From Primorskyibacter flagellatus (lineage in GTDB: Bacteria; Pseudomonadota; Alphaproteobacteria; Rhodobacterales; Rhodobacteraceae): 64,000 nt of DNA. Location of the stretch: NCBI RefSeq assembly GCF_900176485.1, contig NZ_FWYD01000016.1:1-64000 (forward strand). Direction: 5' to 3'. A program made the position numbers and the translations under genes. Position 1 is the first letter of the stretch; each line of letters begins with the position of its first letter. Positions 46,146-53,697 of this stretch are shown here, piece after piece. The notes beneath the pieces are model-generated. The model worked only from the letters and a program-made list of their open reading frames with translations. It was not told the DNA's origin and ran no database searches.

Positions 46146-46708
46146 GCGGAGGTCTCCGGGTTGAGGCCGGGACGCAGCAGGGTCGCCGCGGCGGCAGTCA
46201 GTCCTTGTTCCAGCAGGCCGCGGATGCGGGTCGAGGACACCACCTCGCCGGCGGCGCAGCGCACCGGGGGTTGGACATGAACGTCGAAGCGGCGGGCCAG
46301 CAGGGATACGTTGCCTTCCTGTTTCGCGCCGAAACGGAAGTCGCCACCGACTCGAAGCTCGCGGGGTCCCAGCAGGGCCAGCCGGGCCATGAATGCGGCG
46401 GGAGAGAGCGCGCGGAGCGCCTCGTCGAAGGAAAACACCACCACATGGTCGGGACCCAGCGCCGAGATGCGGGCCAGTTTCGCCGCCAGCGGGCAAAGCT
46501 GCGTGGCGCGGCCGAAGAAAACCTTGGGCGGCGGATCGAAGGTGCAGACCACGGAGGGCACGCCCAGAGCGCGCGCCCGTTTCACGGTGCCGGAAATCAG
46601 CGCCTGATGGCCGGAATGCACACCGTCAAACGCCCCCAGCGTGACGACGCTGGCACCAAGCGTTGGCACGTCGCGGTGCCAGTGGGTCAGGTCGGGTTGG
46701 TCAAACAT
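46142..46708 (-). CDS. Stand-alone FMN adenylyltransferase (FAD synthetase domain)
   Basis: 188 residues. RibF N-terminal domain motifs are complete: LGAFDGVHSGHQAL (nucleotide-binding), CTFDPPPKVFF and SSTRIRGLLEQG. The C-terminal riboflavin kinase domain of normal bifunctional RibF (about 310 residues) is missing, so only FMN to FAD conversion is expected. It is the first gene of the operon with the flavin reductase and dioxygenase, which suggests dedicated FAD supply for the monooxygenase. Confidence 0.85.
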   Translation of the reverse strand: MFDQPDLTHWHRDVPTLGASVVTLGAFDGVHSGHQALISGTVKRARALGVPSVVCTFDPPPKVFFGRATQLCPLAAKLARISALGPDHVVVFSFDEALRALSPAAFMARLALLGPRELRVGGDFRFGAKQEGNVSLLARRFDVHVQPPVRCAAGEVVSSTRIRGLLEQGLTAAAATLLRPGLNPETSA

Positions 46709-46766
46709 GGCGGCCTCCTCCTCTGCCGGTTAGGTCGACATTAGCGGCACCCGGCCCGAGGAGGCG

Positions 46767-46793
46767 ATACCCGGAACGGTATGCTGTCATACC
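46767..46793 (+). promoter_or_regulatory. Triple ATACC/GGTAT element in the divergent promoter
   Basis: ATACC (46767), GGTAT (46778) and ATACC (46789) alternate in orientation with exact 6-base spacers, a period of 11 bp that puts the half-sites on one face of the helix. It lies in the 175-bp region between the two divergent transcription starts of the island. Its right-hand pair is identical in form to the dyad at 40328-40343. Confidence 0.65.
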
Positions 46794-46883
46794 TAGCGGC
46801 ACGGGCCGTGTCGGACGCAGGGTAAGGGCATATCGTCGGGCGGCACTCAGGCCGTTCCGTCGCTTCATCGGAGGAGAAAGACC

Positions 46884-48452
46884 ATGCCCAAAGACGCCAC
46901 ACCCGGTTCCAAGACCGAGGCTTTCACCGGACAGGAGTTTCTGGAGAGCATTCAGGACAGCCGCGAGATCTATATCTATGGTGAACGCGTGAAGGATGTG
47001 ACCAAGCACCCCGCCTTCCGCAATTCCGCCCGCATGGTGGCGCGCTGGTACGACAAGTTCCACGAGCGCAAGGACGTAATCGGGGTCGAGGCCGACAATG
47101 GCTCGGGCAATATCACGCATCCGTTTTTCCTGGGCTCGAAGACCAGCGAGGACCTGATCAAGAGCCGCGACGCGGTGGCCGACCTGCAAAAAGTCTCTTA
47201 CGGGTGGATGGGCCGGTCGCCCGACTACAAGGCCGCCTTCCTCGGCACGCTGGGTGCCAACAGCGGGTTCTACGGCGAGTATGCCGGCAATGCGCTGAAC
47301 TGGTACAAGAAGACCCAGAATCGGCTGGACTACTGGAACCACGCAATCGTCAACCCGCCGATCGACCGCGACCGTGCGATCGAGGAGGTCCGCGACGTCT
47401 TCATGCATGTCGAGAAGGAAACCGACGCCGGGCTGATTGTCTCGGGTGCCAAGGTGGTGGCGACCGGATCGGCACTGACCCACTACAATTTCATCGCCCA
47501 TTACGGCATCCCGGTAAAGGACAAGGAATTCGCCCTGATCTTTACCGCGCCGATGGACGCCGAAGGTGTCAAGCTGATCGCCCGGTCGTCCTATGAGTTC
47601 AACGCCGCCGCCACCGGATCGCCGTTCGACTATCCGCTGTCCTCGCGAATGGACGAAAACGATTCCATCCTCATCTTCGACAAGGTGCTGGTGCCCTGGG
47701 AGAACATCTTCGTTTACGGCGACACCGACAAGATCAACCAGTTTTTCCCGGCCTCTGGCTTCGTGCCCCGCTTTACCCTGCACGGGCTGACCCGGCTGTC
47801 GGTCAAGCTGGATTTCATCGCCGGTCTGTTCTCGATGGCGGTCGAGGCGACGGGGTCCAAGGATTTCCGCGGCGTGCAGACCGCGGTGGGAGAAGTTCTG
47901 GCCTGGCGCAACCTTTTCCATGGTCTGTCCGACGCCATGGTGAAATCCCCGGTCCCATGGGATGGCACGGACGGCTACAACCTGCCCAACACCAATGTCG
48001 GCCTCGCCTACCGGGTCTTCGCGCCCATGGCCTATGGCCGGATCAAGGAGTTGATCGAGCGCCATGTTGCATCCGGGCTGATCTATCTGCCCTCCTCGGC
48101 GGCCGATTTCGAAAGCGAAGCGATCCGGCCCTATCTCGACCGCTTCGTGCGCGGCTCGAACGGTTATGCGGCCATCGACCGCGTCAAGCTGCTCAAGCTG
48201 CTCTGGGATGCCATCGGCACCGAGTTCGGCGGCCGGCATGAGCTCTACGAGCGCAATTACGCGGGCAACTACGAAAACACCCGCATCGAGACCCTGTTGA
48301 ACGCCACTGCCAATGGCGACCTCGCCAACCTGCAAGGCTTCGTGTCCCAGTGCATGGGCGAATACGACCTGTCCGGCTGGACCGGCAAGGACCTGATCAA
48401 TCCCGACGACATCAACCTCGTCGGACGCGGGATGCTTCAGAGCTTCGGCTGA
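46884..48452 (+). CDS. FADH2-dependent aromatic monooxygenase (HpaB/TftD class D family)
   Basis: 522 residues, the usual length. Family stretches: [21 protein letters not shown] at the N-terminus, [34 protein letters not shown] and [15 protein letters not shown]. These enzymes add ortho or para hydroxyls to phenols, sometimes with loss of chloride or nitrite. It is divergent from its flavin reductase and FMN adenylyltransferase genes. The substrate is unknown; its product should feed the intradiol dioxygenase. GGAGGAGAAAG ribosome-binding site. Confidence 0.9.
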   Translation: MPKDATPGSKTEAFTGQEFLESIQDSREIYIYGERVKDVTKHPAFRNSARMVARWYDKFHERKDVIGVEADNGSGNITHPFFLGSKTSEDLIKSRDAVADLQKVSYGWMGRSPDYKAAFLGTLGANSGFYGEYAGNALNWYKKTQNRLDYWNHAIVNPPIDRDRAIEEVRDVFMHVEKETDAGLIVSGAKVVATGSALTHYNFIAHYGIPVKDKEFALIFTAPMDAEGVKLIARSSYEFNAAATGSPFDYPLSSRMDENDSILIFDKVLVPWENIFVYGDTDKINQFFPASGFVPRFTLHGLTRLSVKLDFIAGLFSMAVEATGSKDFRGVQTAVGEVLAWRNLFHGLSDAMVKSPVPWDGTDGYNLPNTNVGLAYRVFAPMAYGRIKELIERHVASGLIYLPSSAADFESEAIRPYLDRFVRGSNGYAAIDRVKLLKLLWDAIGTEFGGRHELYERNYAGNYENTRIETLLNATANGDLANLQGFVSQCMGEYDLSGWTGKDLINPDDINLVGRGMLQSFG

Positions 48453-48465
48453 ATATCAGATATCG

Positions 48466-48498
48466 GGGGCCGTCTCACACCGGAGATGGCCCCTTTTT
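48466..48498 (+). terminator. Strong terminator after the monooxygenase gene
   Basis: An 11-bp stem (GGGGCCGTCTC with GAGATGGCCCC, one G-T pair) encloses a 6-base loop and is followed by five T. It begins 14 bases after the stop codon. Confidence 0.85.
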
Positions 48499-49029
48499 CC
48501 ATCCGCAAGAGTGATGTGATCCCCGAACATGTCCTCGACGATCGCTGGAGGCTTTCCCTAGATTTTCCTGAACTGGGAGAGGACCGGAAACCCAAGAAAG
48601 CGTTCATCCTCAAACAAGGCGAAGAGTTGGCGCTCGATAGAGAGATGCTGCCGGACGTGTTTCGCCATCGTTTATATCTGATGTAGAATTTTTGCAAGAA
48701 GGGCCTGCCACAGGCCTTTGCCACGCAGGCCGCGAGTGGCCGTTTGGGAATGCACCGCCCTCCGCTGCAAGCGCGCCGACGTCCGTTTCTGACGATGCTA
48801 TGCCAACCGATTTATTGGGCGTCCATCTCCACATTTAGGAAAGGTTCAGGGCTGTCCTCCGCCTCAAGCTTCTTGCCTTTGATCCATCAATACGGATTGC
48901 CGCCCTTGCGCAGAAAGCTGCGATCCTGGCTACAGCAAGGTGATCAATGAATATGACGTCGTACCGCTCGAGGTGCCGCACAACCCTGTTGATCACCTTT
49001 TGCCTGAGGGCTTTGATCCTGATGCGGTG
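48499..49029. other. Gene-poor region between aromatic island and HxlR gene
   Basis: About 530 bases. A frame from 48486 to 48686 (66 codons, RKSDVIPEHVLDDRWRLSL) begins inside the terminator and has no family I recognise; others are shorter or low quality. I see no intact gene. Confidence 0.4.
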
Positions 49030-49716
49030 CTATGTCGTGTATTGCGCGGGCAATTCGAAAAGATCGATGAACCAGCGGCACAGGTCCGCATCGCCAATCA
49101 TCTCAACGCGAACCGTTTCGGGGGCCTCGTTGCCATAAAACACTGCCGCCAAAGGCGGTGCCGCAGGGGCAATGATGTGCAGATCGGGTGCATCCACCTC
49201 GCCCCGCGTGACAGGCAAGACGCTGTTTTCAAGGCGGGCCGTAAATTGCGCGGTGCCAATGGTCAATTGAACCACGGCCGTCCTCCCCGGCGCGGCCTCG
49301 GCTTTGAACATCGTTCTCAGCGACAGCATGAAGGACACTGGCGAGAGGGGCAATGTCGGGTCATGCAATGGCGAGGCGGCGGCCCAGCGACCGAGTTCCT
49401 GGATGATCGGTTCAGCCGCATAGCCCCAGCCCGTCAGGCCGTAGAGCTGCGCTGGCACCGGTTCGGGCGCTGTTGAACGCGCGATCACGCCATGGCCCTC
49501 AAGCCCGGCGAGCCGTTCGGTCAGCACCTTGGCACTGAGTCCCGGCAGGCTGGCGCGAATGTCGCTGAAACGGCGCGGCCCGAACATCAACTCGCGCACG
49601 ATCAGCAAGGACCAGCGTTCGCCCAGTAACTCAAGTCCGAAAGCGGTGCCGCAGGCATCATCGTACCAGCGCCCGTGGGGGGATTTTGCTCGACTGGTAG
49701 TATTTTGTAACTTCAT
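49030..49716 (-). CDS. HxlR-family transcriptional regulator
   Basis: 228 residues. The HxlR winged helix occupies about 20-110 (LELLGERWSLLIVRELMFG, RRFSDIRASLPGLSAKVL). The C-terminal ~100 residues form an extra domain with SCP2-like strands, seen in longer HxlR proteins. Divergent from the DUF1428 gene; two direct repeats in the shared promoter are likely its binding sites. Confidence 0.88.
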   Translation of the reverse strand: MKLQNTTSRAKSPHGRWYDDACGTAFGLELLGERWSLLIVRELMFGPRRFSDIRASLPGLSAKVLTERLAGLEGHGVIARSTAPEPVPAQLYGLTGWGYAAEPIIQELGRWAAASPLHDPTLPLSPVSFMLSLRTMFKAEAAPGRTAVVQLTIGTAQFTARLENSVLPVTRGEVDAPDLHIIAPAAPPLAAVFYGNEAPETVRVEMIGDADLCRWFIDLFELPAQYTT

Positions 49717-49737
49717 AGTTGCTTTTTGTAACTCATA
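49703..49737. promoter_or_regulatory. Direct repeat in HxlR/DUF1428 promoter, probable operator
   Basis: TTTTGTAACTTCATA (49703-49717) and TTTTTGTAACTCATA (49723-49737) are near-identical direct repeats spaced about two helical turns apart. The first overlaps the hxlR start codon, which fits autorepression. Confidence 0.55.
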
Positions 49738-49908
49738 TATTTTAGCCTGTCCAGATCGACCATGCGAGTCGGCAAGTCTGTCATGCCACCGACATGCACA
49801 AGCCCAAGTTCACAAAAGGCGCTGCATGCGGCCCGTGATCAGAGCCAAACGGTCACCCTGTCATGGTCAATGATTGGCGTATGCCAAAAAGCAAAGAGGA
49901 GAGACACC

Positions 49909-50262
49909 ATGACCTATGTTGCCGGGTTCCTGACCCCCGTCCCGAATGAAAACAAGGAAGCCTATATAGCAAGTGCCCAAAAGGCCTGGCCATTGTTCAA
50001 GGACTACGGTGCCTTGCAGATCGTAGAGGCTTGGGGCGATGATGTTCCTGAAGGCGAACATACCGATTTCAAACGCGCGGTGGCATTGAAGGATGGCGAA
50101 ACCGTCTGTTTTTCCTGGATCATCTGGCCCGACAAGGAAACGCACGATAAATGCGGTGCCAGCATGCAGACCGATCCGCGTTGGCAAGACATGGATATGC
50201 CCTTCGATGGCAAGCGGATGATGTGGGGCGGCTTCACACCCTTGCTTGAAGAAAAGGCTTAA
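49909..50262 (+). CDS. DUF1428 family protein
   Basis: 117 residues from the ATG after GGAGAGACACC; an upstream frame from 49762 is not protein-like. MTYVAGFLTPVPNENKEAY and VLxDGETVCFSWI-type stretches followed by MMWGGFTPLL match the DUF1428 family, small dimeric alpha/beta-barrel proteins of unknown function often under HxlR/ArsR control. Followed after 3 bases by the GST gene. Confidence 0.85.
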   Translation: MTYVAGFLTPVPNENKEAYIASAQKAWPLFKDYGALQIVEAWGDDVPEGEHTDFKRAVALKDGETVCFSWIIWPDKETHDKCGASMQTDPRWQDMDMPFDGKRMMWGGFTPLLEEKA

Positions 50263-50265
50263 ACC

Positions 50266-50925
50266 ATGGAGAGCGCCAATTCGTCAGTACCTACCGTCTG
50301 GACCTTTGACTGGGTGCCCGATGGTCCACGCGGCTTTGTGCGGGATCTGCGGTTGCGATGGGCTTGCGAGGAGGCGGGGTTGGACTATCAGGTCCGCTCG
50401 GTCCCTTTCGAGGATCGCGGGGCGGATCACCTTGCCCATCAGCCTTTCGGGCAGGTGCCGTTCTTGACGGATGGCGACCTGCGCCTCTTTGAAAGCGGTG
50501 CGTGCCTGTTGCACCTTGCCGAGAAAAGCGAGATCCTGATGCCGCAGGACGCAGCGGAGAAAGCGGACACGCTGTCTTGGGTCATTGCGGCATTGAACTC
50601 GGTCGAGATGGTCAGCCTGCCGTGGTGGTTTGTCGGATTGTCGAACCCGCCCGAGAACCCGCTTGAAGACTGGCTACGTTCACGTCTCGACGTGCTGGAG
50701 GGTGTGTTTGCCGCGCGTGACTGGCTGGCCGCCGGGCGTTTCACCGCCGCCGATCTGATCATGGCGGATGTTGTGCGCCTGCCTTGGGTCCGCGGCCTTG
50801 GCAGCTATCCGGCAACGGATGCCTATGTGGCGCGAATCTGTGCGCGACCCGCCTTTGAAAAGGCTCACGCTGACCAAATGGCCCATTTCGCAGCAGCGGA
50901 CGTGGCCCGCGCCGGTGAAACGTAA
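50266..50925 (+). CDS. Glutathione S-transferase family protein
   Basis: 219 residues. A thioredoxin-like N-terminal domain (to about 85) has FGQVPFLTDGDLRLFESGAC, the cis-Pro and glutathione-binding Glu-Ser pair. The C-terminal helical domain has FTAADLIMADVVR. Probably detoxifies or isomerises an electrophile. Co-transcribed with the DUF1428 gene. Confidence 0.87.
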   Translation: MESANSSVPTVWTFDWVPDGPRGFVRDLRLRWACEEAGLDYQVRSVPFEDRGADHLAHQPFGQVPFLTDGDLRLFESGACLLHLAEKSEILMPQDAAEKADTLSWVIAALNSVEMVSLPWWFVGLSNPPENPLEDWLRSRLDVLEGVFAARDWLAAGRFTAADLIMADVVRLPWVRGLGSYPATDAYVARICARPAFEKAHADQMAHFAAADVARAGET

Positions 50926-50942
50926 AACCCCTCGGAAAGAAG

Positions 50943-51110
50943 CTGCTGGGTGATACCGATTTTACACCTGTCGAACACGCCGCGCAGATGGCCAGGAAGA
51001 TCGGCGCGCAACTTGCCGTTCTCCCCGACACAACGCATATGTCGATCATGTCCCGCCCCGATTGGCTGGCGCCTTTGATCGCGAACCGGATCGAACCGGC
51101 GCAAGAGTGA
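50943..51110 (+). pseudogene. C-terminal remnant of an alpha/beta hydrolase
   Basis: About 55 codons read LLGDTDFTPVEHAAQMARK followed by LAVLPDTTHMSIMSRPDWL and end at TGA 51108-51110. This is the acid-to-histidine end (GDTDF, TTHMSIM) of hydrolases with a family-type VGDxDF...P..TH pattern. Everything before it is missing, and the frame begins within a few bases of the GST stop. A large deletion fused it there. Confidence 0.65.
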
Positions 51111-51138
51111 TGGCGCGAAGCCGATACTGGACGAAGAT

Positions 51139-51429
51139 GTGACAGAGATCATCGGTAGCCCCGATTGCGGCAATTCACCGAAAAACAAATTCGTGCAGGA
51201 CATCGCGATTGTGCTGGAATACGGCGCAGGAAAGGCCGAGCAGTTTGGCGATACGGAAAGCTATCTTGCAGGTAACAAACTGGCCAGCACCTACGATCGC
51301 CTGACGGTGAGCGGTGTCAGCTTCTCCCAGTCCCCGGTAGATGCGGGCGCGGTTCGCATGGCGGTGCTTGATGACACATGCGGCAACCTGATCCAGCTTG
51401 TGCAGATCAAGGATGCGCAAACCAAGTGA
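51139..51429 (+). pseudogene. Chimeric ORF: fused fragments of two small proteins
   Basis: 96 codons. The N-terminal third (MTEIIGSPDCGNSPKNKFVQ) looks like the start of a SnoaL/NTF2-like protein. The C-terminal half (GVSFSQSPVDAGAVRMAVLD, then CGNLIQLVQ) looks like the end of a VOC/glyoxalase protein. Each part stops in the middle of its domain, so this is most simply a deletion join, not a working protein, although the frame is open. Confidence 0.5.
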
Positions 51430-51502
51430 CGCACGCTTGCGGTTCAATCCGAATGCTCTCACCTGGCGAAAAAAAACCGGGTGGTGGCCTCTTTCTAACC
51501 GC

Positions 51503-51841
51503 TCAACCCATCTGCTCCCGGCGCAGCAGGATCACTGTCCCGGCCGGGTCTGATGTCCAATGACCAGTGACATTGGTCAACGGTTCCAGCTCGTCGCGGC
51601 AGGGGCTGCCCAGGTGCGACAGTGCGGCGTCCGGATCGTCGTCGAACAGCTCGATCCAGACATCCGTCTGGCTCTGGTGGGGCACCCGGTCGATCCACAG
51701 GGTTAAGCCGCCGAAGTTGAAGCCCGTGCTGTTGTCCAACTCGCGGGTGACCGTCAGGCCTACTTTGTCACGGTAGAAGGCCACGGTCTCTTCCCAGCGG
51801 TGCATCGGCACTTTGATGGCGATGTTCTTTCCCGGTTCCAT
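51503..51841 (-). CDS. VOC (glyoxalase/dioxygenase superfamily) protein
   Basis: 112 residues from MEPGKNIAIKVPMHRWEET; GAGGAA precedes this ATG by nine bases and the upstream extension is not domain-like. One beta-alpha-beta-beta-beta pair is visible (FYRDKVGLTV, FGGLTLWIDRV). Function unknown. Downstream of the SRPBCC gene (28 bp) in a probable ArsR-controlled operon. Confidence 0.78.
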   Translation of the reverse strand: MEPGKNIAIKVPMHRWEETVAFYRDKVGLTVTRELDNSTGFNFGGLTLWIDRVPHQSQTDVWIELFDDDPDAALSHLGSPCRDELEPLTNVTGHWTSDPAGTVILLRREQMG

Positions 51842-51869
51842 GTGATGTAATTCCTCTTTCAACGTTGAT

Positions 51870-52316
51870 TTACTTGTAGAAACCGTCACGCAGGTTGATC
51901 CCGTGCTCCAGCCAGGCCTTCATTGCGCAGAGCATTGCCGTCCAGCCCTCACAGTTACCAAAACATGAGGTCAGCCCGGCCTCGGTTTCGGGCCAGCCAT
52001 ATTCGCTGATCCGCACCAGGGTGCGCCCGTCATCCAGCGGGCTGAACTCCATGGTCACGGTCGTCCATGTGGCGGTTTTTTGGTCCGCCTCCCACTGCAA
52101 GACAATTTTCTTGTTGGGGATTACTTCCAGCACCATGACCGGGAAGGCTCCAGGAAAATCGTGGAAATCCCACGTCACCTCGACACCGCTTTCCAGCCGC
52201 CCCCGCGCCCCGCCGGTGGTGAAGTATTGCGACAGAAGGTCAGGCGAGACCACGGCTTCGAAGACCTCCTCGACCGGCTTGGCGATACGCCCGGCCACTG
52301 TAAATTTCAGTTCCAC
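51870..52316 (-). CDS. SRPBCC (AHSA1-like) protein
   Basis: 148 residues. ELKFTVAGRIAKPVEEVFEA, FTTGGARGRLESG, VTWDFHDFPGAFPV and EGWTAMLCAMKAWLEHG follow the START-like AHSA1 pattern with a hydrophobic pocket. Such genes commonly pair with a divergent ArsR gene, as here, and are then likely regulated by it. Ligand unknown. Confidence 0.85.
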   Translation of the reverse strand: MELKFTVAGRIAKPVEEVFEAVVSPDLLSQYFTTGGARGRLESGVEVTWDFHDFPGAFPVMVLEVIPNKKIVLQWEADQKTATWTTVTMEFSPLDDGRTLVRISEYGWPETEAGLTSCFGNCEGWTAMLCAMKAWLEHGINLRDGFYK

Positions 52317-52348
52317 GATACGAATCCTCTTTGCTTCGCTTTTATAAT

Positions 52349-52364
52349 GTTATAAAATTATAAC
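52349..52364 (+). promoter_or_regulatory. GTTATAA-AA-TTATAAC palindrome, probable ArsR operator
   Basis: A perfect 7-bp dyad around AA ends immediately before the ArsR start codon (52365) and lies in the 48-bp divergent promoter shared with the SRPBCC gene. An extra TTATAA sits just to the left. AT-rich composition stands out from the surroundings. Confidence 0.65.
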
Positions 52365-52727
52365 ATGTCAATCGAAGATCAATATGATGCCCTGTTCAAA
52401 GCGCTCGGGCACCGCGTGCGGCGGCGAATCCTGGACCTGATCAAGGACGGCCCGAAGACGACCGGCGCGCTGTGCAAGACGCTGACGGAGCTTGACCGAT
52501 GCACGGTGATGCAGCATCTGTCAGTAATGGAGAAAGCCGGGCTGGTGGTGGTCGAACGGCGCGGGCGTGAACGCTGGAACCATCTGGACGCCTTGCCGAT
52601 CCATGATCTGCAAACCAGGTGGATCGGACCTTACGCCGCGCACGCGATCACGATGCTCGATGATATAAGTAGGCTGGCCGGAACCGATGCGCCGACCGCC
52701 GACATTGCTGACAAGAGTAACGCCTGA
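52365..52727 (+). CDS. ArsR-family regulator
   Basis: 120 residues with a winged helix (KTTGALCKTLTELDRCTVMQ) and a beta wing (VVERRGRERWNHL). No metal-binding cysteine pair is obvious. The divergent SRPBCC and VOC genes are the likely targets, through the palindrome at 52349. Confidence 0.88.
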   Translation: MSIEDQYDALFKALGHRVRRRILDLIKDGPKTTGALCKTLTELDRCTVMQHLSVMEKAGLVVVERRGRERWNHLDALPIHDLQTRWIGPYAAHAITMLDDISRLAGTDAPTADIADKSNA

Positions 52728-53049
52728 GACGCTTGAGCAGGTCGCTTTGTCCGCTCCTCACTTGTAAGAACAGACCACAGCGAGTGGGCAGTTTGAAAAT
52801 CGTTCCTCCGCTTGGCTTTCAATGACCGCTGTGACGACAGCAGATTGCATCGCAGCAAAAGACTTACCGCCGCGAAGTTCGGCAATCGCCCCATCGACGA
52901 TCAGCCCCAAGATTGCCAGCCATCTCTCTCGATCCGCCAATGGTGCAGGAACGTGCCTATTTCGAAGCGCGACAGACGGTGCCTCCGTGTGCCGCTGGGC
53001 TCGGATGCTCAGGTCAGGTTGGGGGTTCACCCTTAGAATCCAGCGCGCT
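52728..53049. other. Region before the IS5 remnant, no gene seen
   Basis: About 320 bases. Frames on both strands are open but show no domain or plausible ribosome-binding site. It may be decayed mobile-element sequence. Confidence 0.35.
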
Positions 53050-53279
53050 GGTTGGGAGGCAAGAGCTGGCTCTTACGACCGCCGGAGCCGCGTCCAGACG
53101 AAACCTCTCATCATTTGCAAGCAAACCACTGCCGGTCAGCGGATGCACGGCTTGAAACTGCTGAGCCAACGGCTGTGGGCGGGGGACCTGACCGCCAGGT
53201 CACCGAACTTCAGGGTCGTGTTGTCGGAATGAACGGCTTTACCGCGCTCGGCATACGCGTCACAGAAGCCGTCGGATAA
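53050..53279 (+). pseudogene. C-terminal remnant of an IS5-type transposase
   Basis: GSYDRRSRVQTK near 53065, GLKLLSQRLWAGD from 53146 and, in another frame, DRQVTELQGRVV and GMNGFTALGIRVTEAVG ending at 53279 match in order the C-terminus of the IS5-group transposases common in this family (YHRRSRVETKM, KLLGQRL.ARDFDRQV, VLNGFTALGIPVTE). Frame changes and an insertion show it is dead. GAGTTGCGCAA at about 53319 may be the IS end. Confidence 0.65.
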
Positions 53280-53436
53280 GTGTGGCTGGAGAAAAGAGAA
53301 GGCATGGCCGCCACCCGAGTTGCGCAAAAGACTTGCAAATGTCCAAGCTTAGCGTTGACGAAACGAATGGCATCTCATTCTGGCCTCTCGCATGCTTGAC
53401 GCCGCCGCGAACTGTAATTAGGCAATGCGCTATGGC

Positions 53437-53513
53437 GGGCCTGTAGCTCAATTGGTTAGAGCAGAGCGCTCATAACGCTTTGGTTGCGGGTTCAAGTCCT
53501 GCCGGGCCTACCA
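53437..53513 (+). tRNA. tRNA-Ile(CAT) (lysidine-type), possibly annotated tRNA-Met
   Basis: 77 bases fold as a cloverleaf: acceptor GGGCCTG/CGGGCCT with one G-C and wobble pairing, D arm GCTC..GAGC, anticodon stem GAGCG/CGCTT with loop CTCATAA (anticodon CAT), T arm GCGGG TTCAAGT CCTGC, encoded CCA. The D arm and anticodon-stem pattern are those of tRNA-Ile2 whose CAT anticodon is modified by TilS to read AUA, not elongator Met. Confidence 0.9.
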
Positions 53514-53697
53514 GATGCCTCAATAATTAGTTTTATTGCAGGACTGCGTCTTGTTTGGATGAACTTTACGGGACGGTTCAGCCCGTACAGCTCGGAAGGC
53601 CAGCCTGATCCCACCATTTACGCATATCACCGCCCAAGCACTTGTCAGGGCAAGGCTTTCCGTCGCGCGTCTCTAGGTAGGTGCTTGGAGGTGACGT

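Noticed and set aside
46701-48335. A 544-codon open frame antisense to the monooxygenase gene
   Set aside because: The plus strand encodes a recognisable monooxygenase along its full length; the opposite frame is low complexity and Arg/Val/Gly rich.
48486-48686. A 66-codon frame after the monooxygenase terminator
   Set aside because: Its start lies inside the terminator stem, and I recognise no family; kept only as a note in the intergenic entry.
53437-53513. Reading the CAT-anticodon tRNA as elongator tRNA-Met
   Set aside because: The D arm and anticodon-stem sequence fit the tRNA-Ile2 pattern better; a tRNA model comparison or presence of TilS would settle it.
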